Shown here piece after piece: positions 9,495-17,583 of a stretch of DNA of 64,000 nt. The first letter of the stretch is position 1. Each line of letters starts with the position of its first letter. Position numbers and translations under genes: made by a program. Source of the stretch: Methylococcaceae bacterium (lineage in GTDB: Bacteria > Pseudomonadota > Gammaproteobacteria > Methylococcales > Methylomonadaceae); contig JAUYBL010000033.1 of assembly GCA_030693065.1 (NCBI GenBank), positions 1-64,000 on the forward strand, in the 5' to 3' direction. The notes under the pieces were generated by a model. The model was not told where the DNA came from. It did not search any database and worked only from the letters and a program-made list of their open reading frames with translations.

Positions 9495-11795
9495 TTATAG
9501 GCATTTAAACACCATCAAGGTGATGTCATCCTCAAATGCTGTTCTTTCGCAAAATTGCTGTAATGCTAACAGCAGGGCATCAATTATTTCTTGTATGGAG
9601 AGTTGGTGATGTTGTCGTAATACTGTTTTCACCCGTTCCAGACCAAAAAACTCTTGGCTCGAGTTTTCAGCTTCAATTAAACCATCAGTGTAAAAAAGAA
9701 TCACATCGCCTTGGGTAATTGTTAGTGTTTTCTCTGCAAAAAATACCTCCTTTCTAATCCCTAAAATTAAACCTTCAGCGTCCAATTCCCTACATTCTCC
9801 AGTACAGCCGTTAAGCAGCAAAGGCGTGGGGTGTCCGGCATTGGCAAAGGTTATTTGCTGTTGGGGTATATCAAATTGTAAATAGAACAGGGTGATGAAG
9901 TAGTCTGAGTTATTAAGGTCGTCAAACAAAAAGCTGTTTAATACCTTTAGGGTTTCAGCGGGCGTTGCTGAATGATTATTTTGTGCTCGAATTGCACTGC
10001 GGGTTTCCACCATGAACAGCGCCGGGCCGATTGCATGCCCCGACACATCAGCAATCACTATATCTAGCTGGGTTTTACCGCGATAAAAATAATCATAATA
10101 ATCGCCGCCCACTTTATTGGCGGGCAAACAAAAGCCGGTGATTGCAAATGTATCTGCGTTAATGGCGCTGGCAGGCGATAACGTAGCCTGGATTTGTTGG
10201 GCAATCTTAATTTCGTTTTGTGCAATCGCTAAGTTGACCTGAGCTTGACGGATTTGCTGCTCTGCAACTTTGCGTCCGGAAATATCGTGAATAAACCCGC
10301 TAAAAATATAAGTGTTGCCCAGTTTTAACGGCGAAACACTCAGTTCGACCGGAAATTCTGTACCATCGCGGCGTATCGCGATTTGTTCTGTTTGTTTATT
10401 TAATATTGGGCCTTCACCGGTTTGTAAAAAAGTCTGCATGCCTAGCCGGTGCTTTGCGTGAAAGCGTTTAGGGATAATCAGTTCATCCAGCCGTCGACCA
10501 ACCGCTTCTGCATGCAGCCAACCAAACATCTTTTCAGCACGGTGATTCCAATCGGTAATGATGCCGTATGAATCCATGATAACGATGGCATTAATGGAGC
10601 TTTCGATAATCAATCGGGTACGTTTTTCAGAATCGATCAGTGCATCCTGAAATTGCACTCTAGCGGTAATATCACGGTCAACACCTCGCCATTTAATGAG
10701 CTTGCCCTCTGTATTAATAATGGGCAAACCGGTGGATTCGGTAAGCACTTGCTGGCCGTTTTTGTGTTGATAGTGATTGATCAAGGCATAAAAAGGTTGG
10801 TGACTGGCGGCGAAAACGGTTTGCGTTCTCTTGTCTTGAGTAGTTAATAGTTCTGTGTAGTGTTTGCCGATAATTTCTTCCTGGCTGAATCCAAGAATTT
10901 GTTTTACGGCGATGCTGCTATACAGGTAATAACCATTGGGATCTTGTTCCCATAACCATTCACCGGCCATTTCCGCCATTTGCCGAAAGCGTTTTTCACT
11001 CTCCATCAACGCTGATTCGACTTCTTTGCGATGGGTTATATCTTCTTCAACAGCAAGAAAATGAGTAATGTCGCCAGCGGTATTTTTTATCGCGCTAATA
11101 CTTTCATAAACCCAATAACTGCTGCCATTTTTATGTTTATTCTGAATTTCTCCTTGCCATTCTCCTGTGGCAATTAACGTGTTCCACATGGCTTTATATT
11201 GTTTTAAGGTCATATTCCCTGATTGAAGTAATTTGGGATTTTGACCGAGTAATTCATCGGAGCTGTAGCCGGTAAGTTCGGTAAATTTTGGATTTACGTA
11301 AGCTATGCGTCCTGAGCAATCAGTAATCATCATCGCACTGGCGCTTTGTTCAACAACACGGCGCATTGCAAATAAATCATTGCCTGGCTTAATGGCTTGA
11401 ATCAGTAAAACACTATCAGTAAATTTGTTTGTCTGATTAGGTAAAGCTGATACTGAGAGTAACGCCGGAAGGCTGATTTGCTGTTTGGAAATTAGTTCTG
11501 CGTTGAAGCCGTTTTCGTTGCCGGTGCTATTTAACTTTTCTATGGCTTTCTGCCAAAGAAGCAGTGCATCCGGTGTAGCAAAAATTTGCTCAAGCGGCTG
11601 GTTAATTAGATCACTTTCACGATAGCCCAGCAGGTTTGTAGTGGCGCGATTAACCTGGACAACAATTGGAGTAGCGTTGCCATGTTCGATTCTAACAATG
11701 ATCAGATTAAAACTCAGGTTATCAATAAAATGTTGCATGTTTAAATTCGTATCTGTGACCGTGGTTGGTGGCACATTGTCTGGTAACTGTTCCAT
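9495..11795 (-). CDS. Multi-PAS sensor with SpoIIE/RsbU-type serine phosphatase output
   Basis: This is a cytoplasmic signalling protein with four PAS regions in a row and a C-terminal PP2C/SpoIIE phosphatase domain. The PAS regions begin roughly at residues 15, 150, 270 and 395 and carry PAS-like stretches such as GRIAYVNPKFTELTGY and YGIITDWNHRAEKMFGW. The phosphatase shows KVGGDYYDY and the metal-binding DVSGHAIGPALF, then FFLQ-type core strands and ILFYTDGLIEAEN. Such enzymes usually dephosphorylate anti-sigma-factor antagonists; no partner gene of that kind is nearby. I chose the ATG at 11795 (766 residues) because AGCGGAGAA precedes it. The frame stays open 45 codons further upstream with a hydrophobic segment, but without a good ribosome site. 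It lies just before recC on the same strand. Confidence 0.88.
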   Translation of the reverse strand: MEQLPDNVPPTTVTDTNLNMQHFIDNLSFNLIIVRIEHGNATPIVVQVNRATTNLLGYRESDLINQPLEQIFATPDALLLWQKAIEKLNSTGNENGFNAELISKQQISLPALLSVSALPNQTNKFTDSVLLIQAIKPGNDLFAMRRVVEQSASAMMITDCSGRIAYVNPKFTELTGYSSDELLGQNPKLLQSGNMTLKQYKAMWNTLIATGEWQGEIQNKHKNGSSYWVYESISAIKNTAGDITHFLAVEEDITHRKEVESALMESEKRFRQMAEMAGEWLWEQDPNGYYLYSSIAVKQILGFSQEEIIGKHYTELLTTQDKRTQTVFAASHQPFYALINHYQHKNGQQVLTESTGLPIINTEGKLIKWRGVDRDITARVQFQDALIDSEKRTRLIIESSINAIVIMDSYGIITDWNHRAEKMFGWLHAEAVGRRLDELIIPKRFHAKHRLGMQTFLQTGEGPILNKQTEQIAIRRDGTEFPVELSVSPLKLGNTYIFSGFIHDISGRKVAEQQIRQAQVNLAIAQNEIKIAQQIQATLSPASAINADTFAITGFCLPANKVGGDYYDYFYRGKTQLDIVIADVSGHAIGPALFMVETRSAIRAQNNHSATPAETLKVLNSFLFDDLNNSDYFITLFYLQFDIPQQQITFANAGHPTPLLLNGCTGECRELDAEGLILGIRKEVFFAEKTLTITQGDVILFYTDGLIEAENSSQEFFGLERVKTVLRQHHQLSIQEIIDALLLALQQFCERTAFEDDITLMVFKCL

Positions 11796-11981
11796 CGACA
11801 GAATTCTCCGCTTCATCATATGATTTTGAGTATAACAGGAGGAAATTAACCGACAACTGAAACCATGATCCAATAAAGAAAATGTAATTAGGAATACGAA
11901 AATATTGAGTGTTGTGCGTAGCATCAGCACATAATGAAGTCGTTTACGACGTAGTGGTTTATTAGCGCTGATTGGTTACAG

Positions 11982-12010
11982 TTGGTGACTGATTGAAATC
12001 AATTTATATT
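11982..12010 (+). promoter_or_regulatory. Sigma-70-like promoter for the DUF6494 gene
   Basis: TTGGTG (-35) and TATATT (-10) are separated by 17 bases. They lie 20 bases before the start codon of the next gene, whose ribosome site is TTGGAG. No operator was recognised. Confidence 0.55.
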
Positions 12011-12029
12011 ACTTATTGGAGTTTAAAAA

Positions 12030-12236
12030 ATGAACGAAGAAATCTTAAATATTGAAGTCAGGAAATTTCTAAAAAATGTCGGTATTACATCACAACGTGA
12101 GATTGAACATGCCGTCCTGAAAGCCGTCGAAACGGGGAAGTTGAATGGCTCTGAAACCATAGACATTAAAATGACCTTGGAATCCGATGCCATCGGTGTC
12201 AAGCATTGTATTGAAGGAAAAATCGCGCTTGAATAA
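12030..12236 (+). CDS. DUF6494-type small conserved protein
   Basis: This is a 68-residue soluble protein of unknown function. The sequence (EEILNIEVRKFLKNVG, SQREIEHAV, CIEGKIALE) matches my memory of the DUF6494 family of small gammaproteobacterial proteins. It has no signal peptide or membrane segment and is rich in charged helices. It has a good ribosome site (TTGGAG, 11 bases upstream) and a promoter directly before it. It is followed 20 bases later by a second conserved gene, then a strong hairpin, so the two form a compact operon. Confidence 0.75.
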   Translation: MNEEILNIEVRKFLKNVGITSQREIEHAVLKAVETGKLNGSETIDIKMTLESDAIGVKHCIEGKIALE

Positions 12237-12256
12237 ACCTTTGAGGAGTAAATGCT

Positions 12257-12763
12257 ATGAATAAGCACTTGAAATTATTAAAAGAACTTCACGAAACGCT
12301 GGCATTGCCAAAATCCGAAGTGGGTGCGGCGGGGCATTTTTCTGACATGGACATCGTCAAACATCAAGCTCTACTGATGCAAGCAGGCAGCAGCACGTTA
12401 AAAGCAATCAATGCCGGAGAGATGGTTGATGTGTTGCTTGGCTTAATTCAACTTGCCACTGTTGCAGTGGAAACTATCGCCGCCCTAGCAGGCGATGTTG
12501 TTGAGTCGCCTGTTGCATGGCGGCATGATGGCTCAGTAGTAACGGTTATGCGTACATTGTCAGACAAAATTAATCAATGCAGTTCTGGAAAGGCAGAAGA
12601 TTATTCAGCGGTTTATTGTTTATGCGTGCATTTAACCAGAAGTTTTATTAACGCAGATTTTGATAAAGCCTTTCGACTATTTATTGAAAGCAAGCAATAC
12701 ACTGATTTGCAATCACTAACTCCACCCAAAACACCTGATTTAAGTGATTGTCTGTATGAATAA
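12257..12763 (+). CDS. Putative all-alpha nucleoside triphosphate pyrophosphohydrolase-like protein
   Basis: This 168-residue soluble and probably all-helical protein is the second gene of the operon with the DUF6494 gene. The ribosome site TTGAGGAG precedes its ATG. The segments WRHDGSVVTVMRTLSDKINQC, spanning residues about 94-114, and VHLTRSFINADFDKAF resemble proteins annotated as nucleoside triphosphate pyrophosphohydrolases in cyanobacteria and methanotrophs. I cannot point to an EExxE metal site, so the enzymatic assignment is weak and 'conserved hypothetical' would be equally fair. It is followed by a perfect 14-bp hairpin. Confidence 0.6.
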   Translation: MNKHLKLLKELHETLALPKSEVGAAGHFSDMDIVKHQALLMQAGSSTLKAINAGEMVDVLLGLIQLATVAVETIAALAGDVVESPVAWRHDGSVVTVMRTLSDKINQCSSGKAEDYSAVYCLCVHLTRSFINADFDKAFRLFIESKQYTDLQSLTPPKTPDLSDCLYE

Positions 12764-12773
12764 AGATATATTT

Positions 12774-12806
12774 ACCGTTGTTTCTGCTTCCGGCAGAAAC
12801 AACGGT
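12774..12806 (+). terminator. Hairpin terminator after the DUF6494 operon
   Basis: ACCGTTGTTTCTGC and GCAGAAACAACGGT form a perfect 14-bp stem with a five-base TTCCG loop. It begins 11 bases after the stop codon. It is followed by TAAATTACATT rather than a clean T run, so it could also act as a transcript-stabilising stem. Confidence 0.7.
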
Positions 12807-12877
12807 TAAATTACATTAAAAAATATCGGCTTAGATTTAAAGATAACGAATCAGTCGCTTCCCTGCGTAACGGTTTA

Positions 12878-13186
12878 TTAATTTTTACCGCACTCAACAT
12901 GATGAACTTTGTCTTGTTTAAAAAACACTGTACAAGAATTGTTGTGTTCGTATTCTGGATGATCTGGATCTACTAAACCATCATATTCCCAAATTTCCCC
13001 AAGCTCGCCCGTCGATGATTTAGAAGGATGTTTGAACTGTTCTTTAATTTGGGCCTTTGTCATCCCAACAGTGTCAGGCTGTTTCAAATCAGCATATTCA
13101 TTGAAAACGGCTTTATCCGTTGCATTTGTAGTTGATGAGATCAGGCTGAATAGCAAAATGACGGCAATATAACTTAGCTTGTTCAT
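12878..13186 (-). CDS. Small exported protein with a BamE/SmpA-like motif
   Basis: The protein has 102 residues, with a Sec signal peptide at the N terminus (MNKLSYIAVILLFSLISSTTNA) and predicted cleavage near residue 22. The mature part contains GMTKAQIKEQFKHPS followed by GEIWEYDG. This resembles the start of the SmpA/OmlA/BamE-like fold, where a GMTxxQVxxxLGxP helix precedes a W-x-Y strand. Two cysteines (NNSCTVFF and HHVECGKN) could form a disulphide. It is probably periplasmic with unknown function. It is monocistronic, with no clear partner. It is not BamE itself, because there is no lipobox. Confidence 0.7.
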   Translation of the reverse strand: MNKLSYIAVILLFSLISSTTNATDKAVFNEYADLKQPDTVGMTKAQIKEQFKHPSKSSTGELGEIWEYDGLVDPDHPEYEHNNSCTVFFKQDKVHHVECGKN

Positions 13187-13415
13187 TTGTATTTACCTCT
13201 TATCTTGTGATTAAAGTTAAGTTTTGATGTGGCTTCATCAAACCGGATACACAAATCAAAATATTCCGAAAAAGCGGGCTCATCCAAATGAGCCAAGAAA
13301 AACTTACAACCAAACCAGCCGAATTTGAATCATCTACCGGCAAGTGGCAAATGAATCGAATACATCCATTGCAATATCGGTTAGGAGCTCAGGTACTAAA
13401 AACCAACGATATAAC

Positions 13416-13626
13416 AGGGAGCCTCGAAAAACACATTCCGATCATGGTTCGACAAGCTCTCGGCAACTGCTCCATGCGTTGCCCTACCTCCTGCATGCCC
13501 GATGAAGCGGGGCAGACTCTCCGTGCAGTCGACCACGAACGGAACTCATTGATTTGTAATGTACCGTTCGCATTTATGCACTGTGGGTACTGAGTTTATC
13601 GAAGTGCAGGGTTTTTCGAGGTTCCC
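13416..13626. repeat. MITE-like repeat, long copy with terminal inverted repeats
   Basis: The left end AGGGAGCCTCGAAAAAC and right end GTTTTTCGAGGTTCCC are imperfect inverted repeats. Inside are the family core ATGGTTCGACAAGCTC, the matching CCACGAACGGAA, and a second core half ending TTTATCGAAGTGCAGG. No transposase is encoded. The open frame crossing it from 13288 is judged spurious because most of it is repeat. Confidence 0.75.
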
Positions 13627-13664
13627 AACAATGTACCCGGAAAAGTATTAATACATCAATCACG

Positions 13665-13735
13665 AGGAGAAGTCATTGATTTATAAAAAACGTTCATATT
13701 TATTCCCTGTGGAGACTGAATTTGCCGAGGTACGC
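13665..13735. repeat. Degenerate second repeat half
   Basis: GTCATTGATTTATAAAAAAC, CGTTCATATTTATTCCCTGT and GACTGAATTTGCCGAGGTAC parallel the right half of the preceding element (TCATTGATTTGTAATG, CGTTCGCATTTATGCACTGT, TACTGAGTTTATCGAAGTGC). It appears to be a decayed tandem copy and ends at the 3' end of the AraC-type gene. Confidence 0.55.
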
Positions 13736-14703
13736 TAATTTTGTTTGGCAACAATTTTTGGGGAAATGCCGAAATGCGCTGTGAATGCAGTTGTAAAGTT
13801 GCTTGCGTGGTTATATCCAACTAAATCTGCCACCACCGCGACTTGGTAATGAGTTGATTCAAGTAATTGATAGGCGTGATTCATTCTATATTCAAATAAT
13901 AATCCATAAGGTGTGTTGTTAAAAAAATGATGAAATAATTTTTTTAACTTAAATTGATTTGTTCCCGCTTTTTTTGATAATTCCGCTACTGAAGGTGGGT
14001 TTTTAAATTCATCTAATAAAATAGCTCTTGCCAACTCAGCAATTGCTTTGTCTTTTTGATTATATTGACTTGAATATTGCTGATTATCTTCAAAAAGATG
14101 TGCTAATTCAGCGGCTAATATAGTCATTGCTTGTCCATGCATATGAATAAGCCTTAGTTCTTCGGCAAAATTACAGTTTGTTAATTGTTGTGCCGACATA
14201 ATACCTTGAGTGGATATTGGCTTATGACTTATTACTTTGGCATTATTTTTTTTAAAAAATTGCGCGGATTTGTTTTCACCAACATATTTATCAAGCCATT
14301 TTTTACCAATAGAAAGCCGAAGCTGTCTTATTGATTGTTGGGCGTCATATTGTCTTTCGCCGGCGCTGGAATTAAAGCTGGTGATTGTGGTGAAGCCTGC
14401 TTTAAAAATAACTTCACTATCAACATTGCCTAAAAAGCAGGAATTTCCTTTTAAACCGAGTGTAACTACTATCCGCGGCTCGTGGTTATCCATTTTGCTT
14501 AATATCGTCAGATCATTTGCTGGCGTGTATTGAGTGTCTATAAAACTCAAATCTTGATCAAGCTGAAATATAGTGGTTTGTCCATCGCCTAATTGGCTTG
14601 GTAAAGATTGTTCAAGACAGTTTCGCTGTTGATGGAACTGAATCGGCAAGTCACTGCTATCAATGCTAAAACGGCCATGTGTCAAATATGCAGCTGGTTT
14701 CAT
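13735..14703 (-). CDS. AraC/XylS-family transcriptional regulator
   Basis: This is a 322-residue DNA-binding regulator. The last hundred or so residues form the AraC double helix-turn-helix: SVAELSKKAGTNQFKLKKLF for the first motif, then YRMNHAYQLLEST and VADLVGYNHASNFTTAFTAH for the second, ending FGISPK. The N-terminal 200 residues look like a sensory domain but show no recognised ligand motif. It is divergent from the exported protein at 15.05 kb. The shared intergenic region holds a perfect 14-bp dyad that could be its operator. The 3' end abuts a repeat. Confidence 0.88.
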   Translation of the reverse strand: MKPAAYLTHGRFSIDSSDLPIQFHQQRNCLEQSLPSQLGDGQTTIFQLDQDLSFIDTQYTPANDLTILSKMDNHEPRIVVTLGLKGNSCFLGNVDSEVIFKAGFTTITSFNSSAGERQYDAQQSIRQLRLSIGKKWLDKYVGENKSAQFFKKNNAKVISHKPISTQGIMSAQQLTNCNFAEELRLIHMHGQAMTILAAELAHLFEDNQQYSSQYNQKDKAIAELARAILLDEFKNPPSVAELSKKAGTNQFKLKKLFHHFFNNTPYGLLFEYRMNHAYQLLESTHYQVAVVADLVGYNHASNFTTAFTAHFGISPKIVAKQN

Positions 14704-14830
14704 TGCTCATCTCTTGTAAGGTAGATAACAAAAGAAAAGCAATAATCACGCCCAAATTTTTTAAGGTTTATTTTTCAGTTGTTTAGTTGTTAATGATTAG
14801 CAAAGCAACAGCGTTTGCAGATATTAAGTA

Positions 14831-14873
14831 TGTGATATGCCCTAGTTTTTCTTAAAAAGTAGGGCATATCACA
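14831..14873. promoter_or_regulatory. Perfect 14-bp dyad between divergent genes
   Basis: TGTGATATGCCCTA and TAGGGCATATCACA are exact inverted repeats with a 15-base AT-rich spacer. The dyad sits in the 346-base region between the AraC-type regulator and the exported-protein gene. It is not followed by a T run in either direction, so an operator or a cruciform is more likely than a terminator. I see nothing else definable in this region apart from AT-rich DNA before 15050. Confidence 0.6.
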
Positions 14874-15049
14874 CACCTATACGTTTGCCATAATAAATAC
14901 TACCTACGAAATACGAATCTACAGTGCAGCTGTTTGGCTTTGAACTATATGATTGTCCCCGGAATAAACTTGATAATTAAAAGCAGTAATTTAATTAAAA
15001 AATTATTCATATTGAAAATAATTAACTAAAAAATATGGGGAATATAAAA

Positions 15050-15484
15050 ATGAAAAAAATACTGTTTGTCGCATCAGCGCTTTTGCTTTCCACGCAAGTT
15101 CAAGCTGCGCCGCCTGCACCATGTACCCAAGCCAATCTTAATGGCACCTACATTACTTATCAGGCTGCCATCAATCACCATTTCCATACTGGAAAATGTG
15201 AGATAACTATCGCGAGTGGTCTTCTGACTGGACATTGTGCATTCGATCCTTCTGCAGAAAATCCTACTAACTACAATGGTCCAGTTAACGGTACTGCAAC
15301 TATGAACAGCAACTGTTCAGCTGTTATGTCTATGGATTTTGGCCCTGTTCAATCGGACTTTGATGTTCAGTTTACTCCGGACAAACAGTCTTTCATCGGC
15401 AAGTTTGGCAATAATTTCGGTGTTGAAGGCACGACTAGCGGCACACGTTATTCAACACTTTTACCTGCTACTCCAGCACCATAA
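15050..15484 (+). CDS. Exported protein of unknown function
   Basis: The protein has 144 residues with a Sec signal peptide (MKKILFVASALLLSTQVQA). The mature part begins APPAPCTQANLNGTYITY. It contains four cysteines, likely paired, and a TMNSNCSAVMSMDFG strand-rich core, suggesting a small beta-sheet periplasmic or secreted protein. I chose the ATG at 15050 because GGGGAA lies 8-13 bases upstream and the signal peptide starts there. It is followed 12 bases after the stop by the PEP-CTERM-like gene, so the two probably form one operon. No family was recognised. Confidence 0.75.
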   Translation: MKKILFVASALLLSTQVQAAPPAPCTQANLNGTYITYQAAINHHFHTGKCEITIASGLLTGHCAFDPSAENPTNYNGPVNGTATMNSNCSAVMSMDFGPVQSDFDVQFTPDKQSFIGKFGNNFGVEGTTSGTRYSTLLPATPAP

Positions 15485-15496
15485 AGGATCATTAAC

Positions 15497-16039
15497 ATGA
15501 CTTTAAAATTATTATCTTTATTGCTTGCTGCAGGCTTGGCAATGTCGGTTTCAGCCGCTAATGCCGCAGTTTATAATTTCACTCAGACCGGTTATGAGGA
15601 AGGTGCGACGATTTCCGGGTCTTTTGTCGCGAATGATTTAACCAGTAATGGAAAAATAGAAGGGACTATTTACTCCAATTTCAACGAAATTTCCGCGTTC
15701 ACTGTGTCATTTTCAGGTAACTCGCTGGTATCGGCGTTTACGCATACTTTGTTTGACCTGGAGTTTTTAATTTACAACACTTCAAGATCTGTTCTTGGTG
15801 ATCAAGGCCAAGAAGTAATTGCTACCAATTGGTTTGGCACAACAGGCTTTTTCTATATTACCGGAGTGGGTACCGGTGAGCAGGGTGGGTATGTACAAAA
15901 TCTCGATACTGGATTATGGTCCCATACTGAAAGCTTGGTCAATGTAACTCCTGCTGCTGTTCCAGTTCCTGGCGCTGTTTGGTTGTTCGGTTCAGTATTG
16001 GCGGGTTTTGTTGGTGCTGCGCGACGCAAAAAAAGCTAA
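15497..16039 (+). CDS. PEP-CTERM-like sorting-domain exported protein
   Basis: This 180-residue secreted protein has a signal peptide at residues 1-23 (ending SAANA). Its C-terminal tripartite tail consists of VPVPGAVWLFGS, then a short hydrophobic helix, then ARRKKS. This is the PEP-CTERM arrangement in its VPxP variant, recognised by exosortase (XrtA-type) for processing and surface or EPS attachment. The middle is strand-rich and begins NFTQTGYEEGATISGSF, as in many such proteins. No exosortase is present in this window. It follows the exported gene upstream by 12 bases, with AAAGGA as ribosome site. Confidence 0.85.
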   Translation: MTLKLLSLLLAAGLAMSVSAANAAVYNFTQTGYEEGATISGSFVANDLTSNGKIEGTIYSNFNEISAFTVSFSGNSLVSAFTHTLFDLEFLIYNTSRSVLGDQGQEVIATNWFGTTGFFYITGVGTGEQGGYVQNLDTGLWSHTESLVNVTPAAVPVPGAVWLFGSVLAGFVGAARRKKS

Positions 16040-16099
16040 GTAAGCGGTAAACGGGGTCGCTAACGCGGCCCCAATATCGTAGCTACCTAAAGGTGGTCT

Positions 16100-16395
16100 T
16101 CAGTTCCAAAGACTCAATTGTTCAATTCGCTGAACTTCTTGCTCTTAGTGACGGATATATTCTCGGATCATCGTTTCATTCAGACCAATTATCGACACAA
16201 AGTAACCTCGCGCCAAAAAATACTGCCCAACAAAATTACGCTTTTTCCACCCATAAACTCGGGCTAGATAGATGGCACTTGTGCCTTTGATATACCCTAT
16301 CACCTGAGATACCGCATACTACGGCGGAATCGAAATCAACATATACACATGATCTGGCATCAAATGCCCTGCTAAAATGCGACTTTCCTTCTAAC
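16100..16395 (-). pseudogene. Decayed IS200/IS605 TnpA (Y1 transposase) remnant
   Basis: Read on the minus strand, the frame gives ILAGHLMPDHVYML, SIPP, a stop codon, YAVSQVIGYIKG, LARVYGWKKRNFVGQ, FLARGYFVS, MIREYIRH, a second stop codon, then EQEVQRIEQLSLW. This is the body of an IS200-type single-strand transposase. About the first 45 residues are missing, two in-frame stops interrupt it, and the HxH (HUH) site reads HVY. The catalytic-tyrosine helix REYIRH is still visible. The N-terminal side is lost where a repeat core begins. Confidence 0.85.
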
Positions 16396-16404
16396 TCGCC
16401 TAAA

Positions 16405-16470
16405 TCAATAATTTCCGTTCGTGGAGAGCTTGTCGAACCATGAACGGAATGGGTTTTTCGATGTTCCCAT
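16405..16470. repeat. MITE-like repeat, partial copy
   Basis: It contains TTTCCGTTCGTGGAGAGCTT and GTCGAACCATGAACGG, and ends in GGGTTTTTCGATGTTCCC. That end matches the right terminal repeat of the copy at 13.4 kb (GTTTTTCGAGGTTCCC). The left end is missing at the junction with the IS200 remnant. Confidence 0.7.
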
Positions 16471-16628
16471 TGCTGTCTCCCCGACAGAGCCAGGAGATTG
16501 CTCATAATTTATTAACAAAGTCCCGAATATTCCCGTTCCTGAACGACTTTTGCAAACGCATGAAGACGGACGGGGTTTGTTCTTTAGTGGAGTTTTTACC
16601 CACCGTTTACCAATTTTTTGATATACCA

Positions 16629-17252
16629 ATGCAACGATCTCAATTACTAATATTCGCATCACTCTTATTGATAGCATTTCTGGCATTGTCCGGAATATAT
16701 CCTTATGACCGCGCGACTTGGGCACTTGAAGTATTCCCTGTGCTTATCGCATTGCCTATTTTGTGGGCGACTTATCGACAGTTTCCGCTGACTACGTTGG
16801 TTTACAGTTGCATTTTTGTTCATGCGCTTGTGCTGATAGTTGGCGGCACCTATACCTATGCCAGAGTGCCGCTCGGTTTTGAAATTGCCGATTTTTTAAA
16901 TCTCAATCGCAATCCCTACGACAAGATTGGCCATTTTTTTCAAGGCTTTGTGCCCGCGCTGGTCGCTCGAGAGATTCTTATCCGTGGTCGCTATATACGT
17001 GGTACAAACATGCTCCGATTCATTGTTATTTGTGTCGTGTTAGCAATTAGCGCTAGTTATGAACTTATTGAATGGGGTGTTGCTATCGCCATTGGTCAGG
17101 GCGCGGATGAATTTCTGGGTACACAAGGCTATTTGTGGGACACCCAATCGGATATGTTTTTTGCACTGATCGGCGCAAGCATGGCCTTAGTTTTGTTTTC
17201 GCGACTTCATGATCATCAGATTGAACACGCCAAATCCTACAATAAAGATTAA
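16629..17252 (+). CDS. YjdF/DUF2238-like membrane protein
   Basis: This integral membrane protein has about 207 residues from the ATG at 16629, with five or six hydrophobic segments. The conserved features RNPYDKIGHFFQGFVPALVARE and SASYELIEWGVAIAIG, and later GTQGYLWDTQSDMFFALIGA, match the DUF2238/YjdF family of inner-membrane proteins of unknown function. The frame is open upstream to 16440, but that part encodes repeat-derived sequence with no family similarity. I therefore prefer 16629, although no strong ribosome site is seen. Confidence 0.8.
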   Translation: MQRSQLLIFASLLLIAFLALSGIYPYDRATWALEVFPVLIALPILWATYRQFPLTTLVYSCIFVHALVLIVGGTYTYARVPLGFEIADFLNLNRNPYDKIGHFFQGFVPALVAREILIRGRYIRGTNMLRFIVICVVLAISASYELIEWGVAIAIGQGADEFLGTQGYLWDTQSDMFFALIGASMALVLFSRLHDHQIEHAKSYNKD

Positions 17253-17322
17253 GTGGAGCTGGGAAGGTTATTAATAGACAGGTACTATATGCCGAGTTGA
17301 AAAATTGCTTATGGTGATAAAT

Positions 17323-17544
17323 ATGACTGAAATTAATAGCAACAATAATAAAACCTCCGAATTAGAACAAGTATCTTTAAAATTAAAAAAACTATTTTTG
17401 ACTTGGCTAATTGGTTTGCCGGTTTTGATTCTCTGTGTAGTATATGGAGATACTGCTCAGTTAGTATTAGCTGGTTTTATAGCGTTTTATCTATTTTTTA
17501 TGACAAAAAGCTATCTTAAATATGTGTCTTCAATAGACTCTTAA
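17323..17544 (+). CDS. Small two-helix membrane protein
   Basis: The protein has about 73 residues. A polar, Asn-rich N terminus is followed by two hydrophobic segments, LFLTWLIGLPVLILCVVYG and LVLAGFIAFYLFFM. Alternative starts lie at 17305 (TTG) and 17311 (ATG); I chose 17323 because GGTGAT precedes it. It sits 39 bases before hemH in the same direction. No family was recognised. Confidence 0.5.
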   Translation: MTEINSNNNKTSELEQVSLKLKKLFLTWLIGLPVLILCVVYGDTAQLVLAGFIAFYLFFMTKSYLKYVSSIDS

Positions 17545-17583
17545 AAAAGATACTTACTCTACCAATCTATTTATATTGAAATA

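Noticed and set aside
13288-13593. Open frame of 101 codons on the plus strand
   Set aside because: Most of it is the MITE-like repeat, there is no ribosome site, and the peptide has no protein-like features.
16440-16628. N-terminal extension of the YjdF-like protein
   Set aside because: The first codons come from the repeat and the extra residues are not family-like; the family length fits the ATG at 16629.
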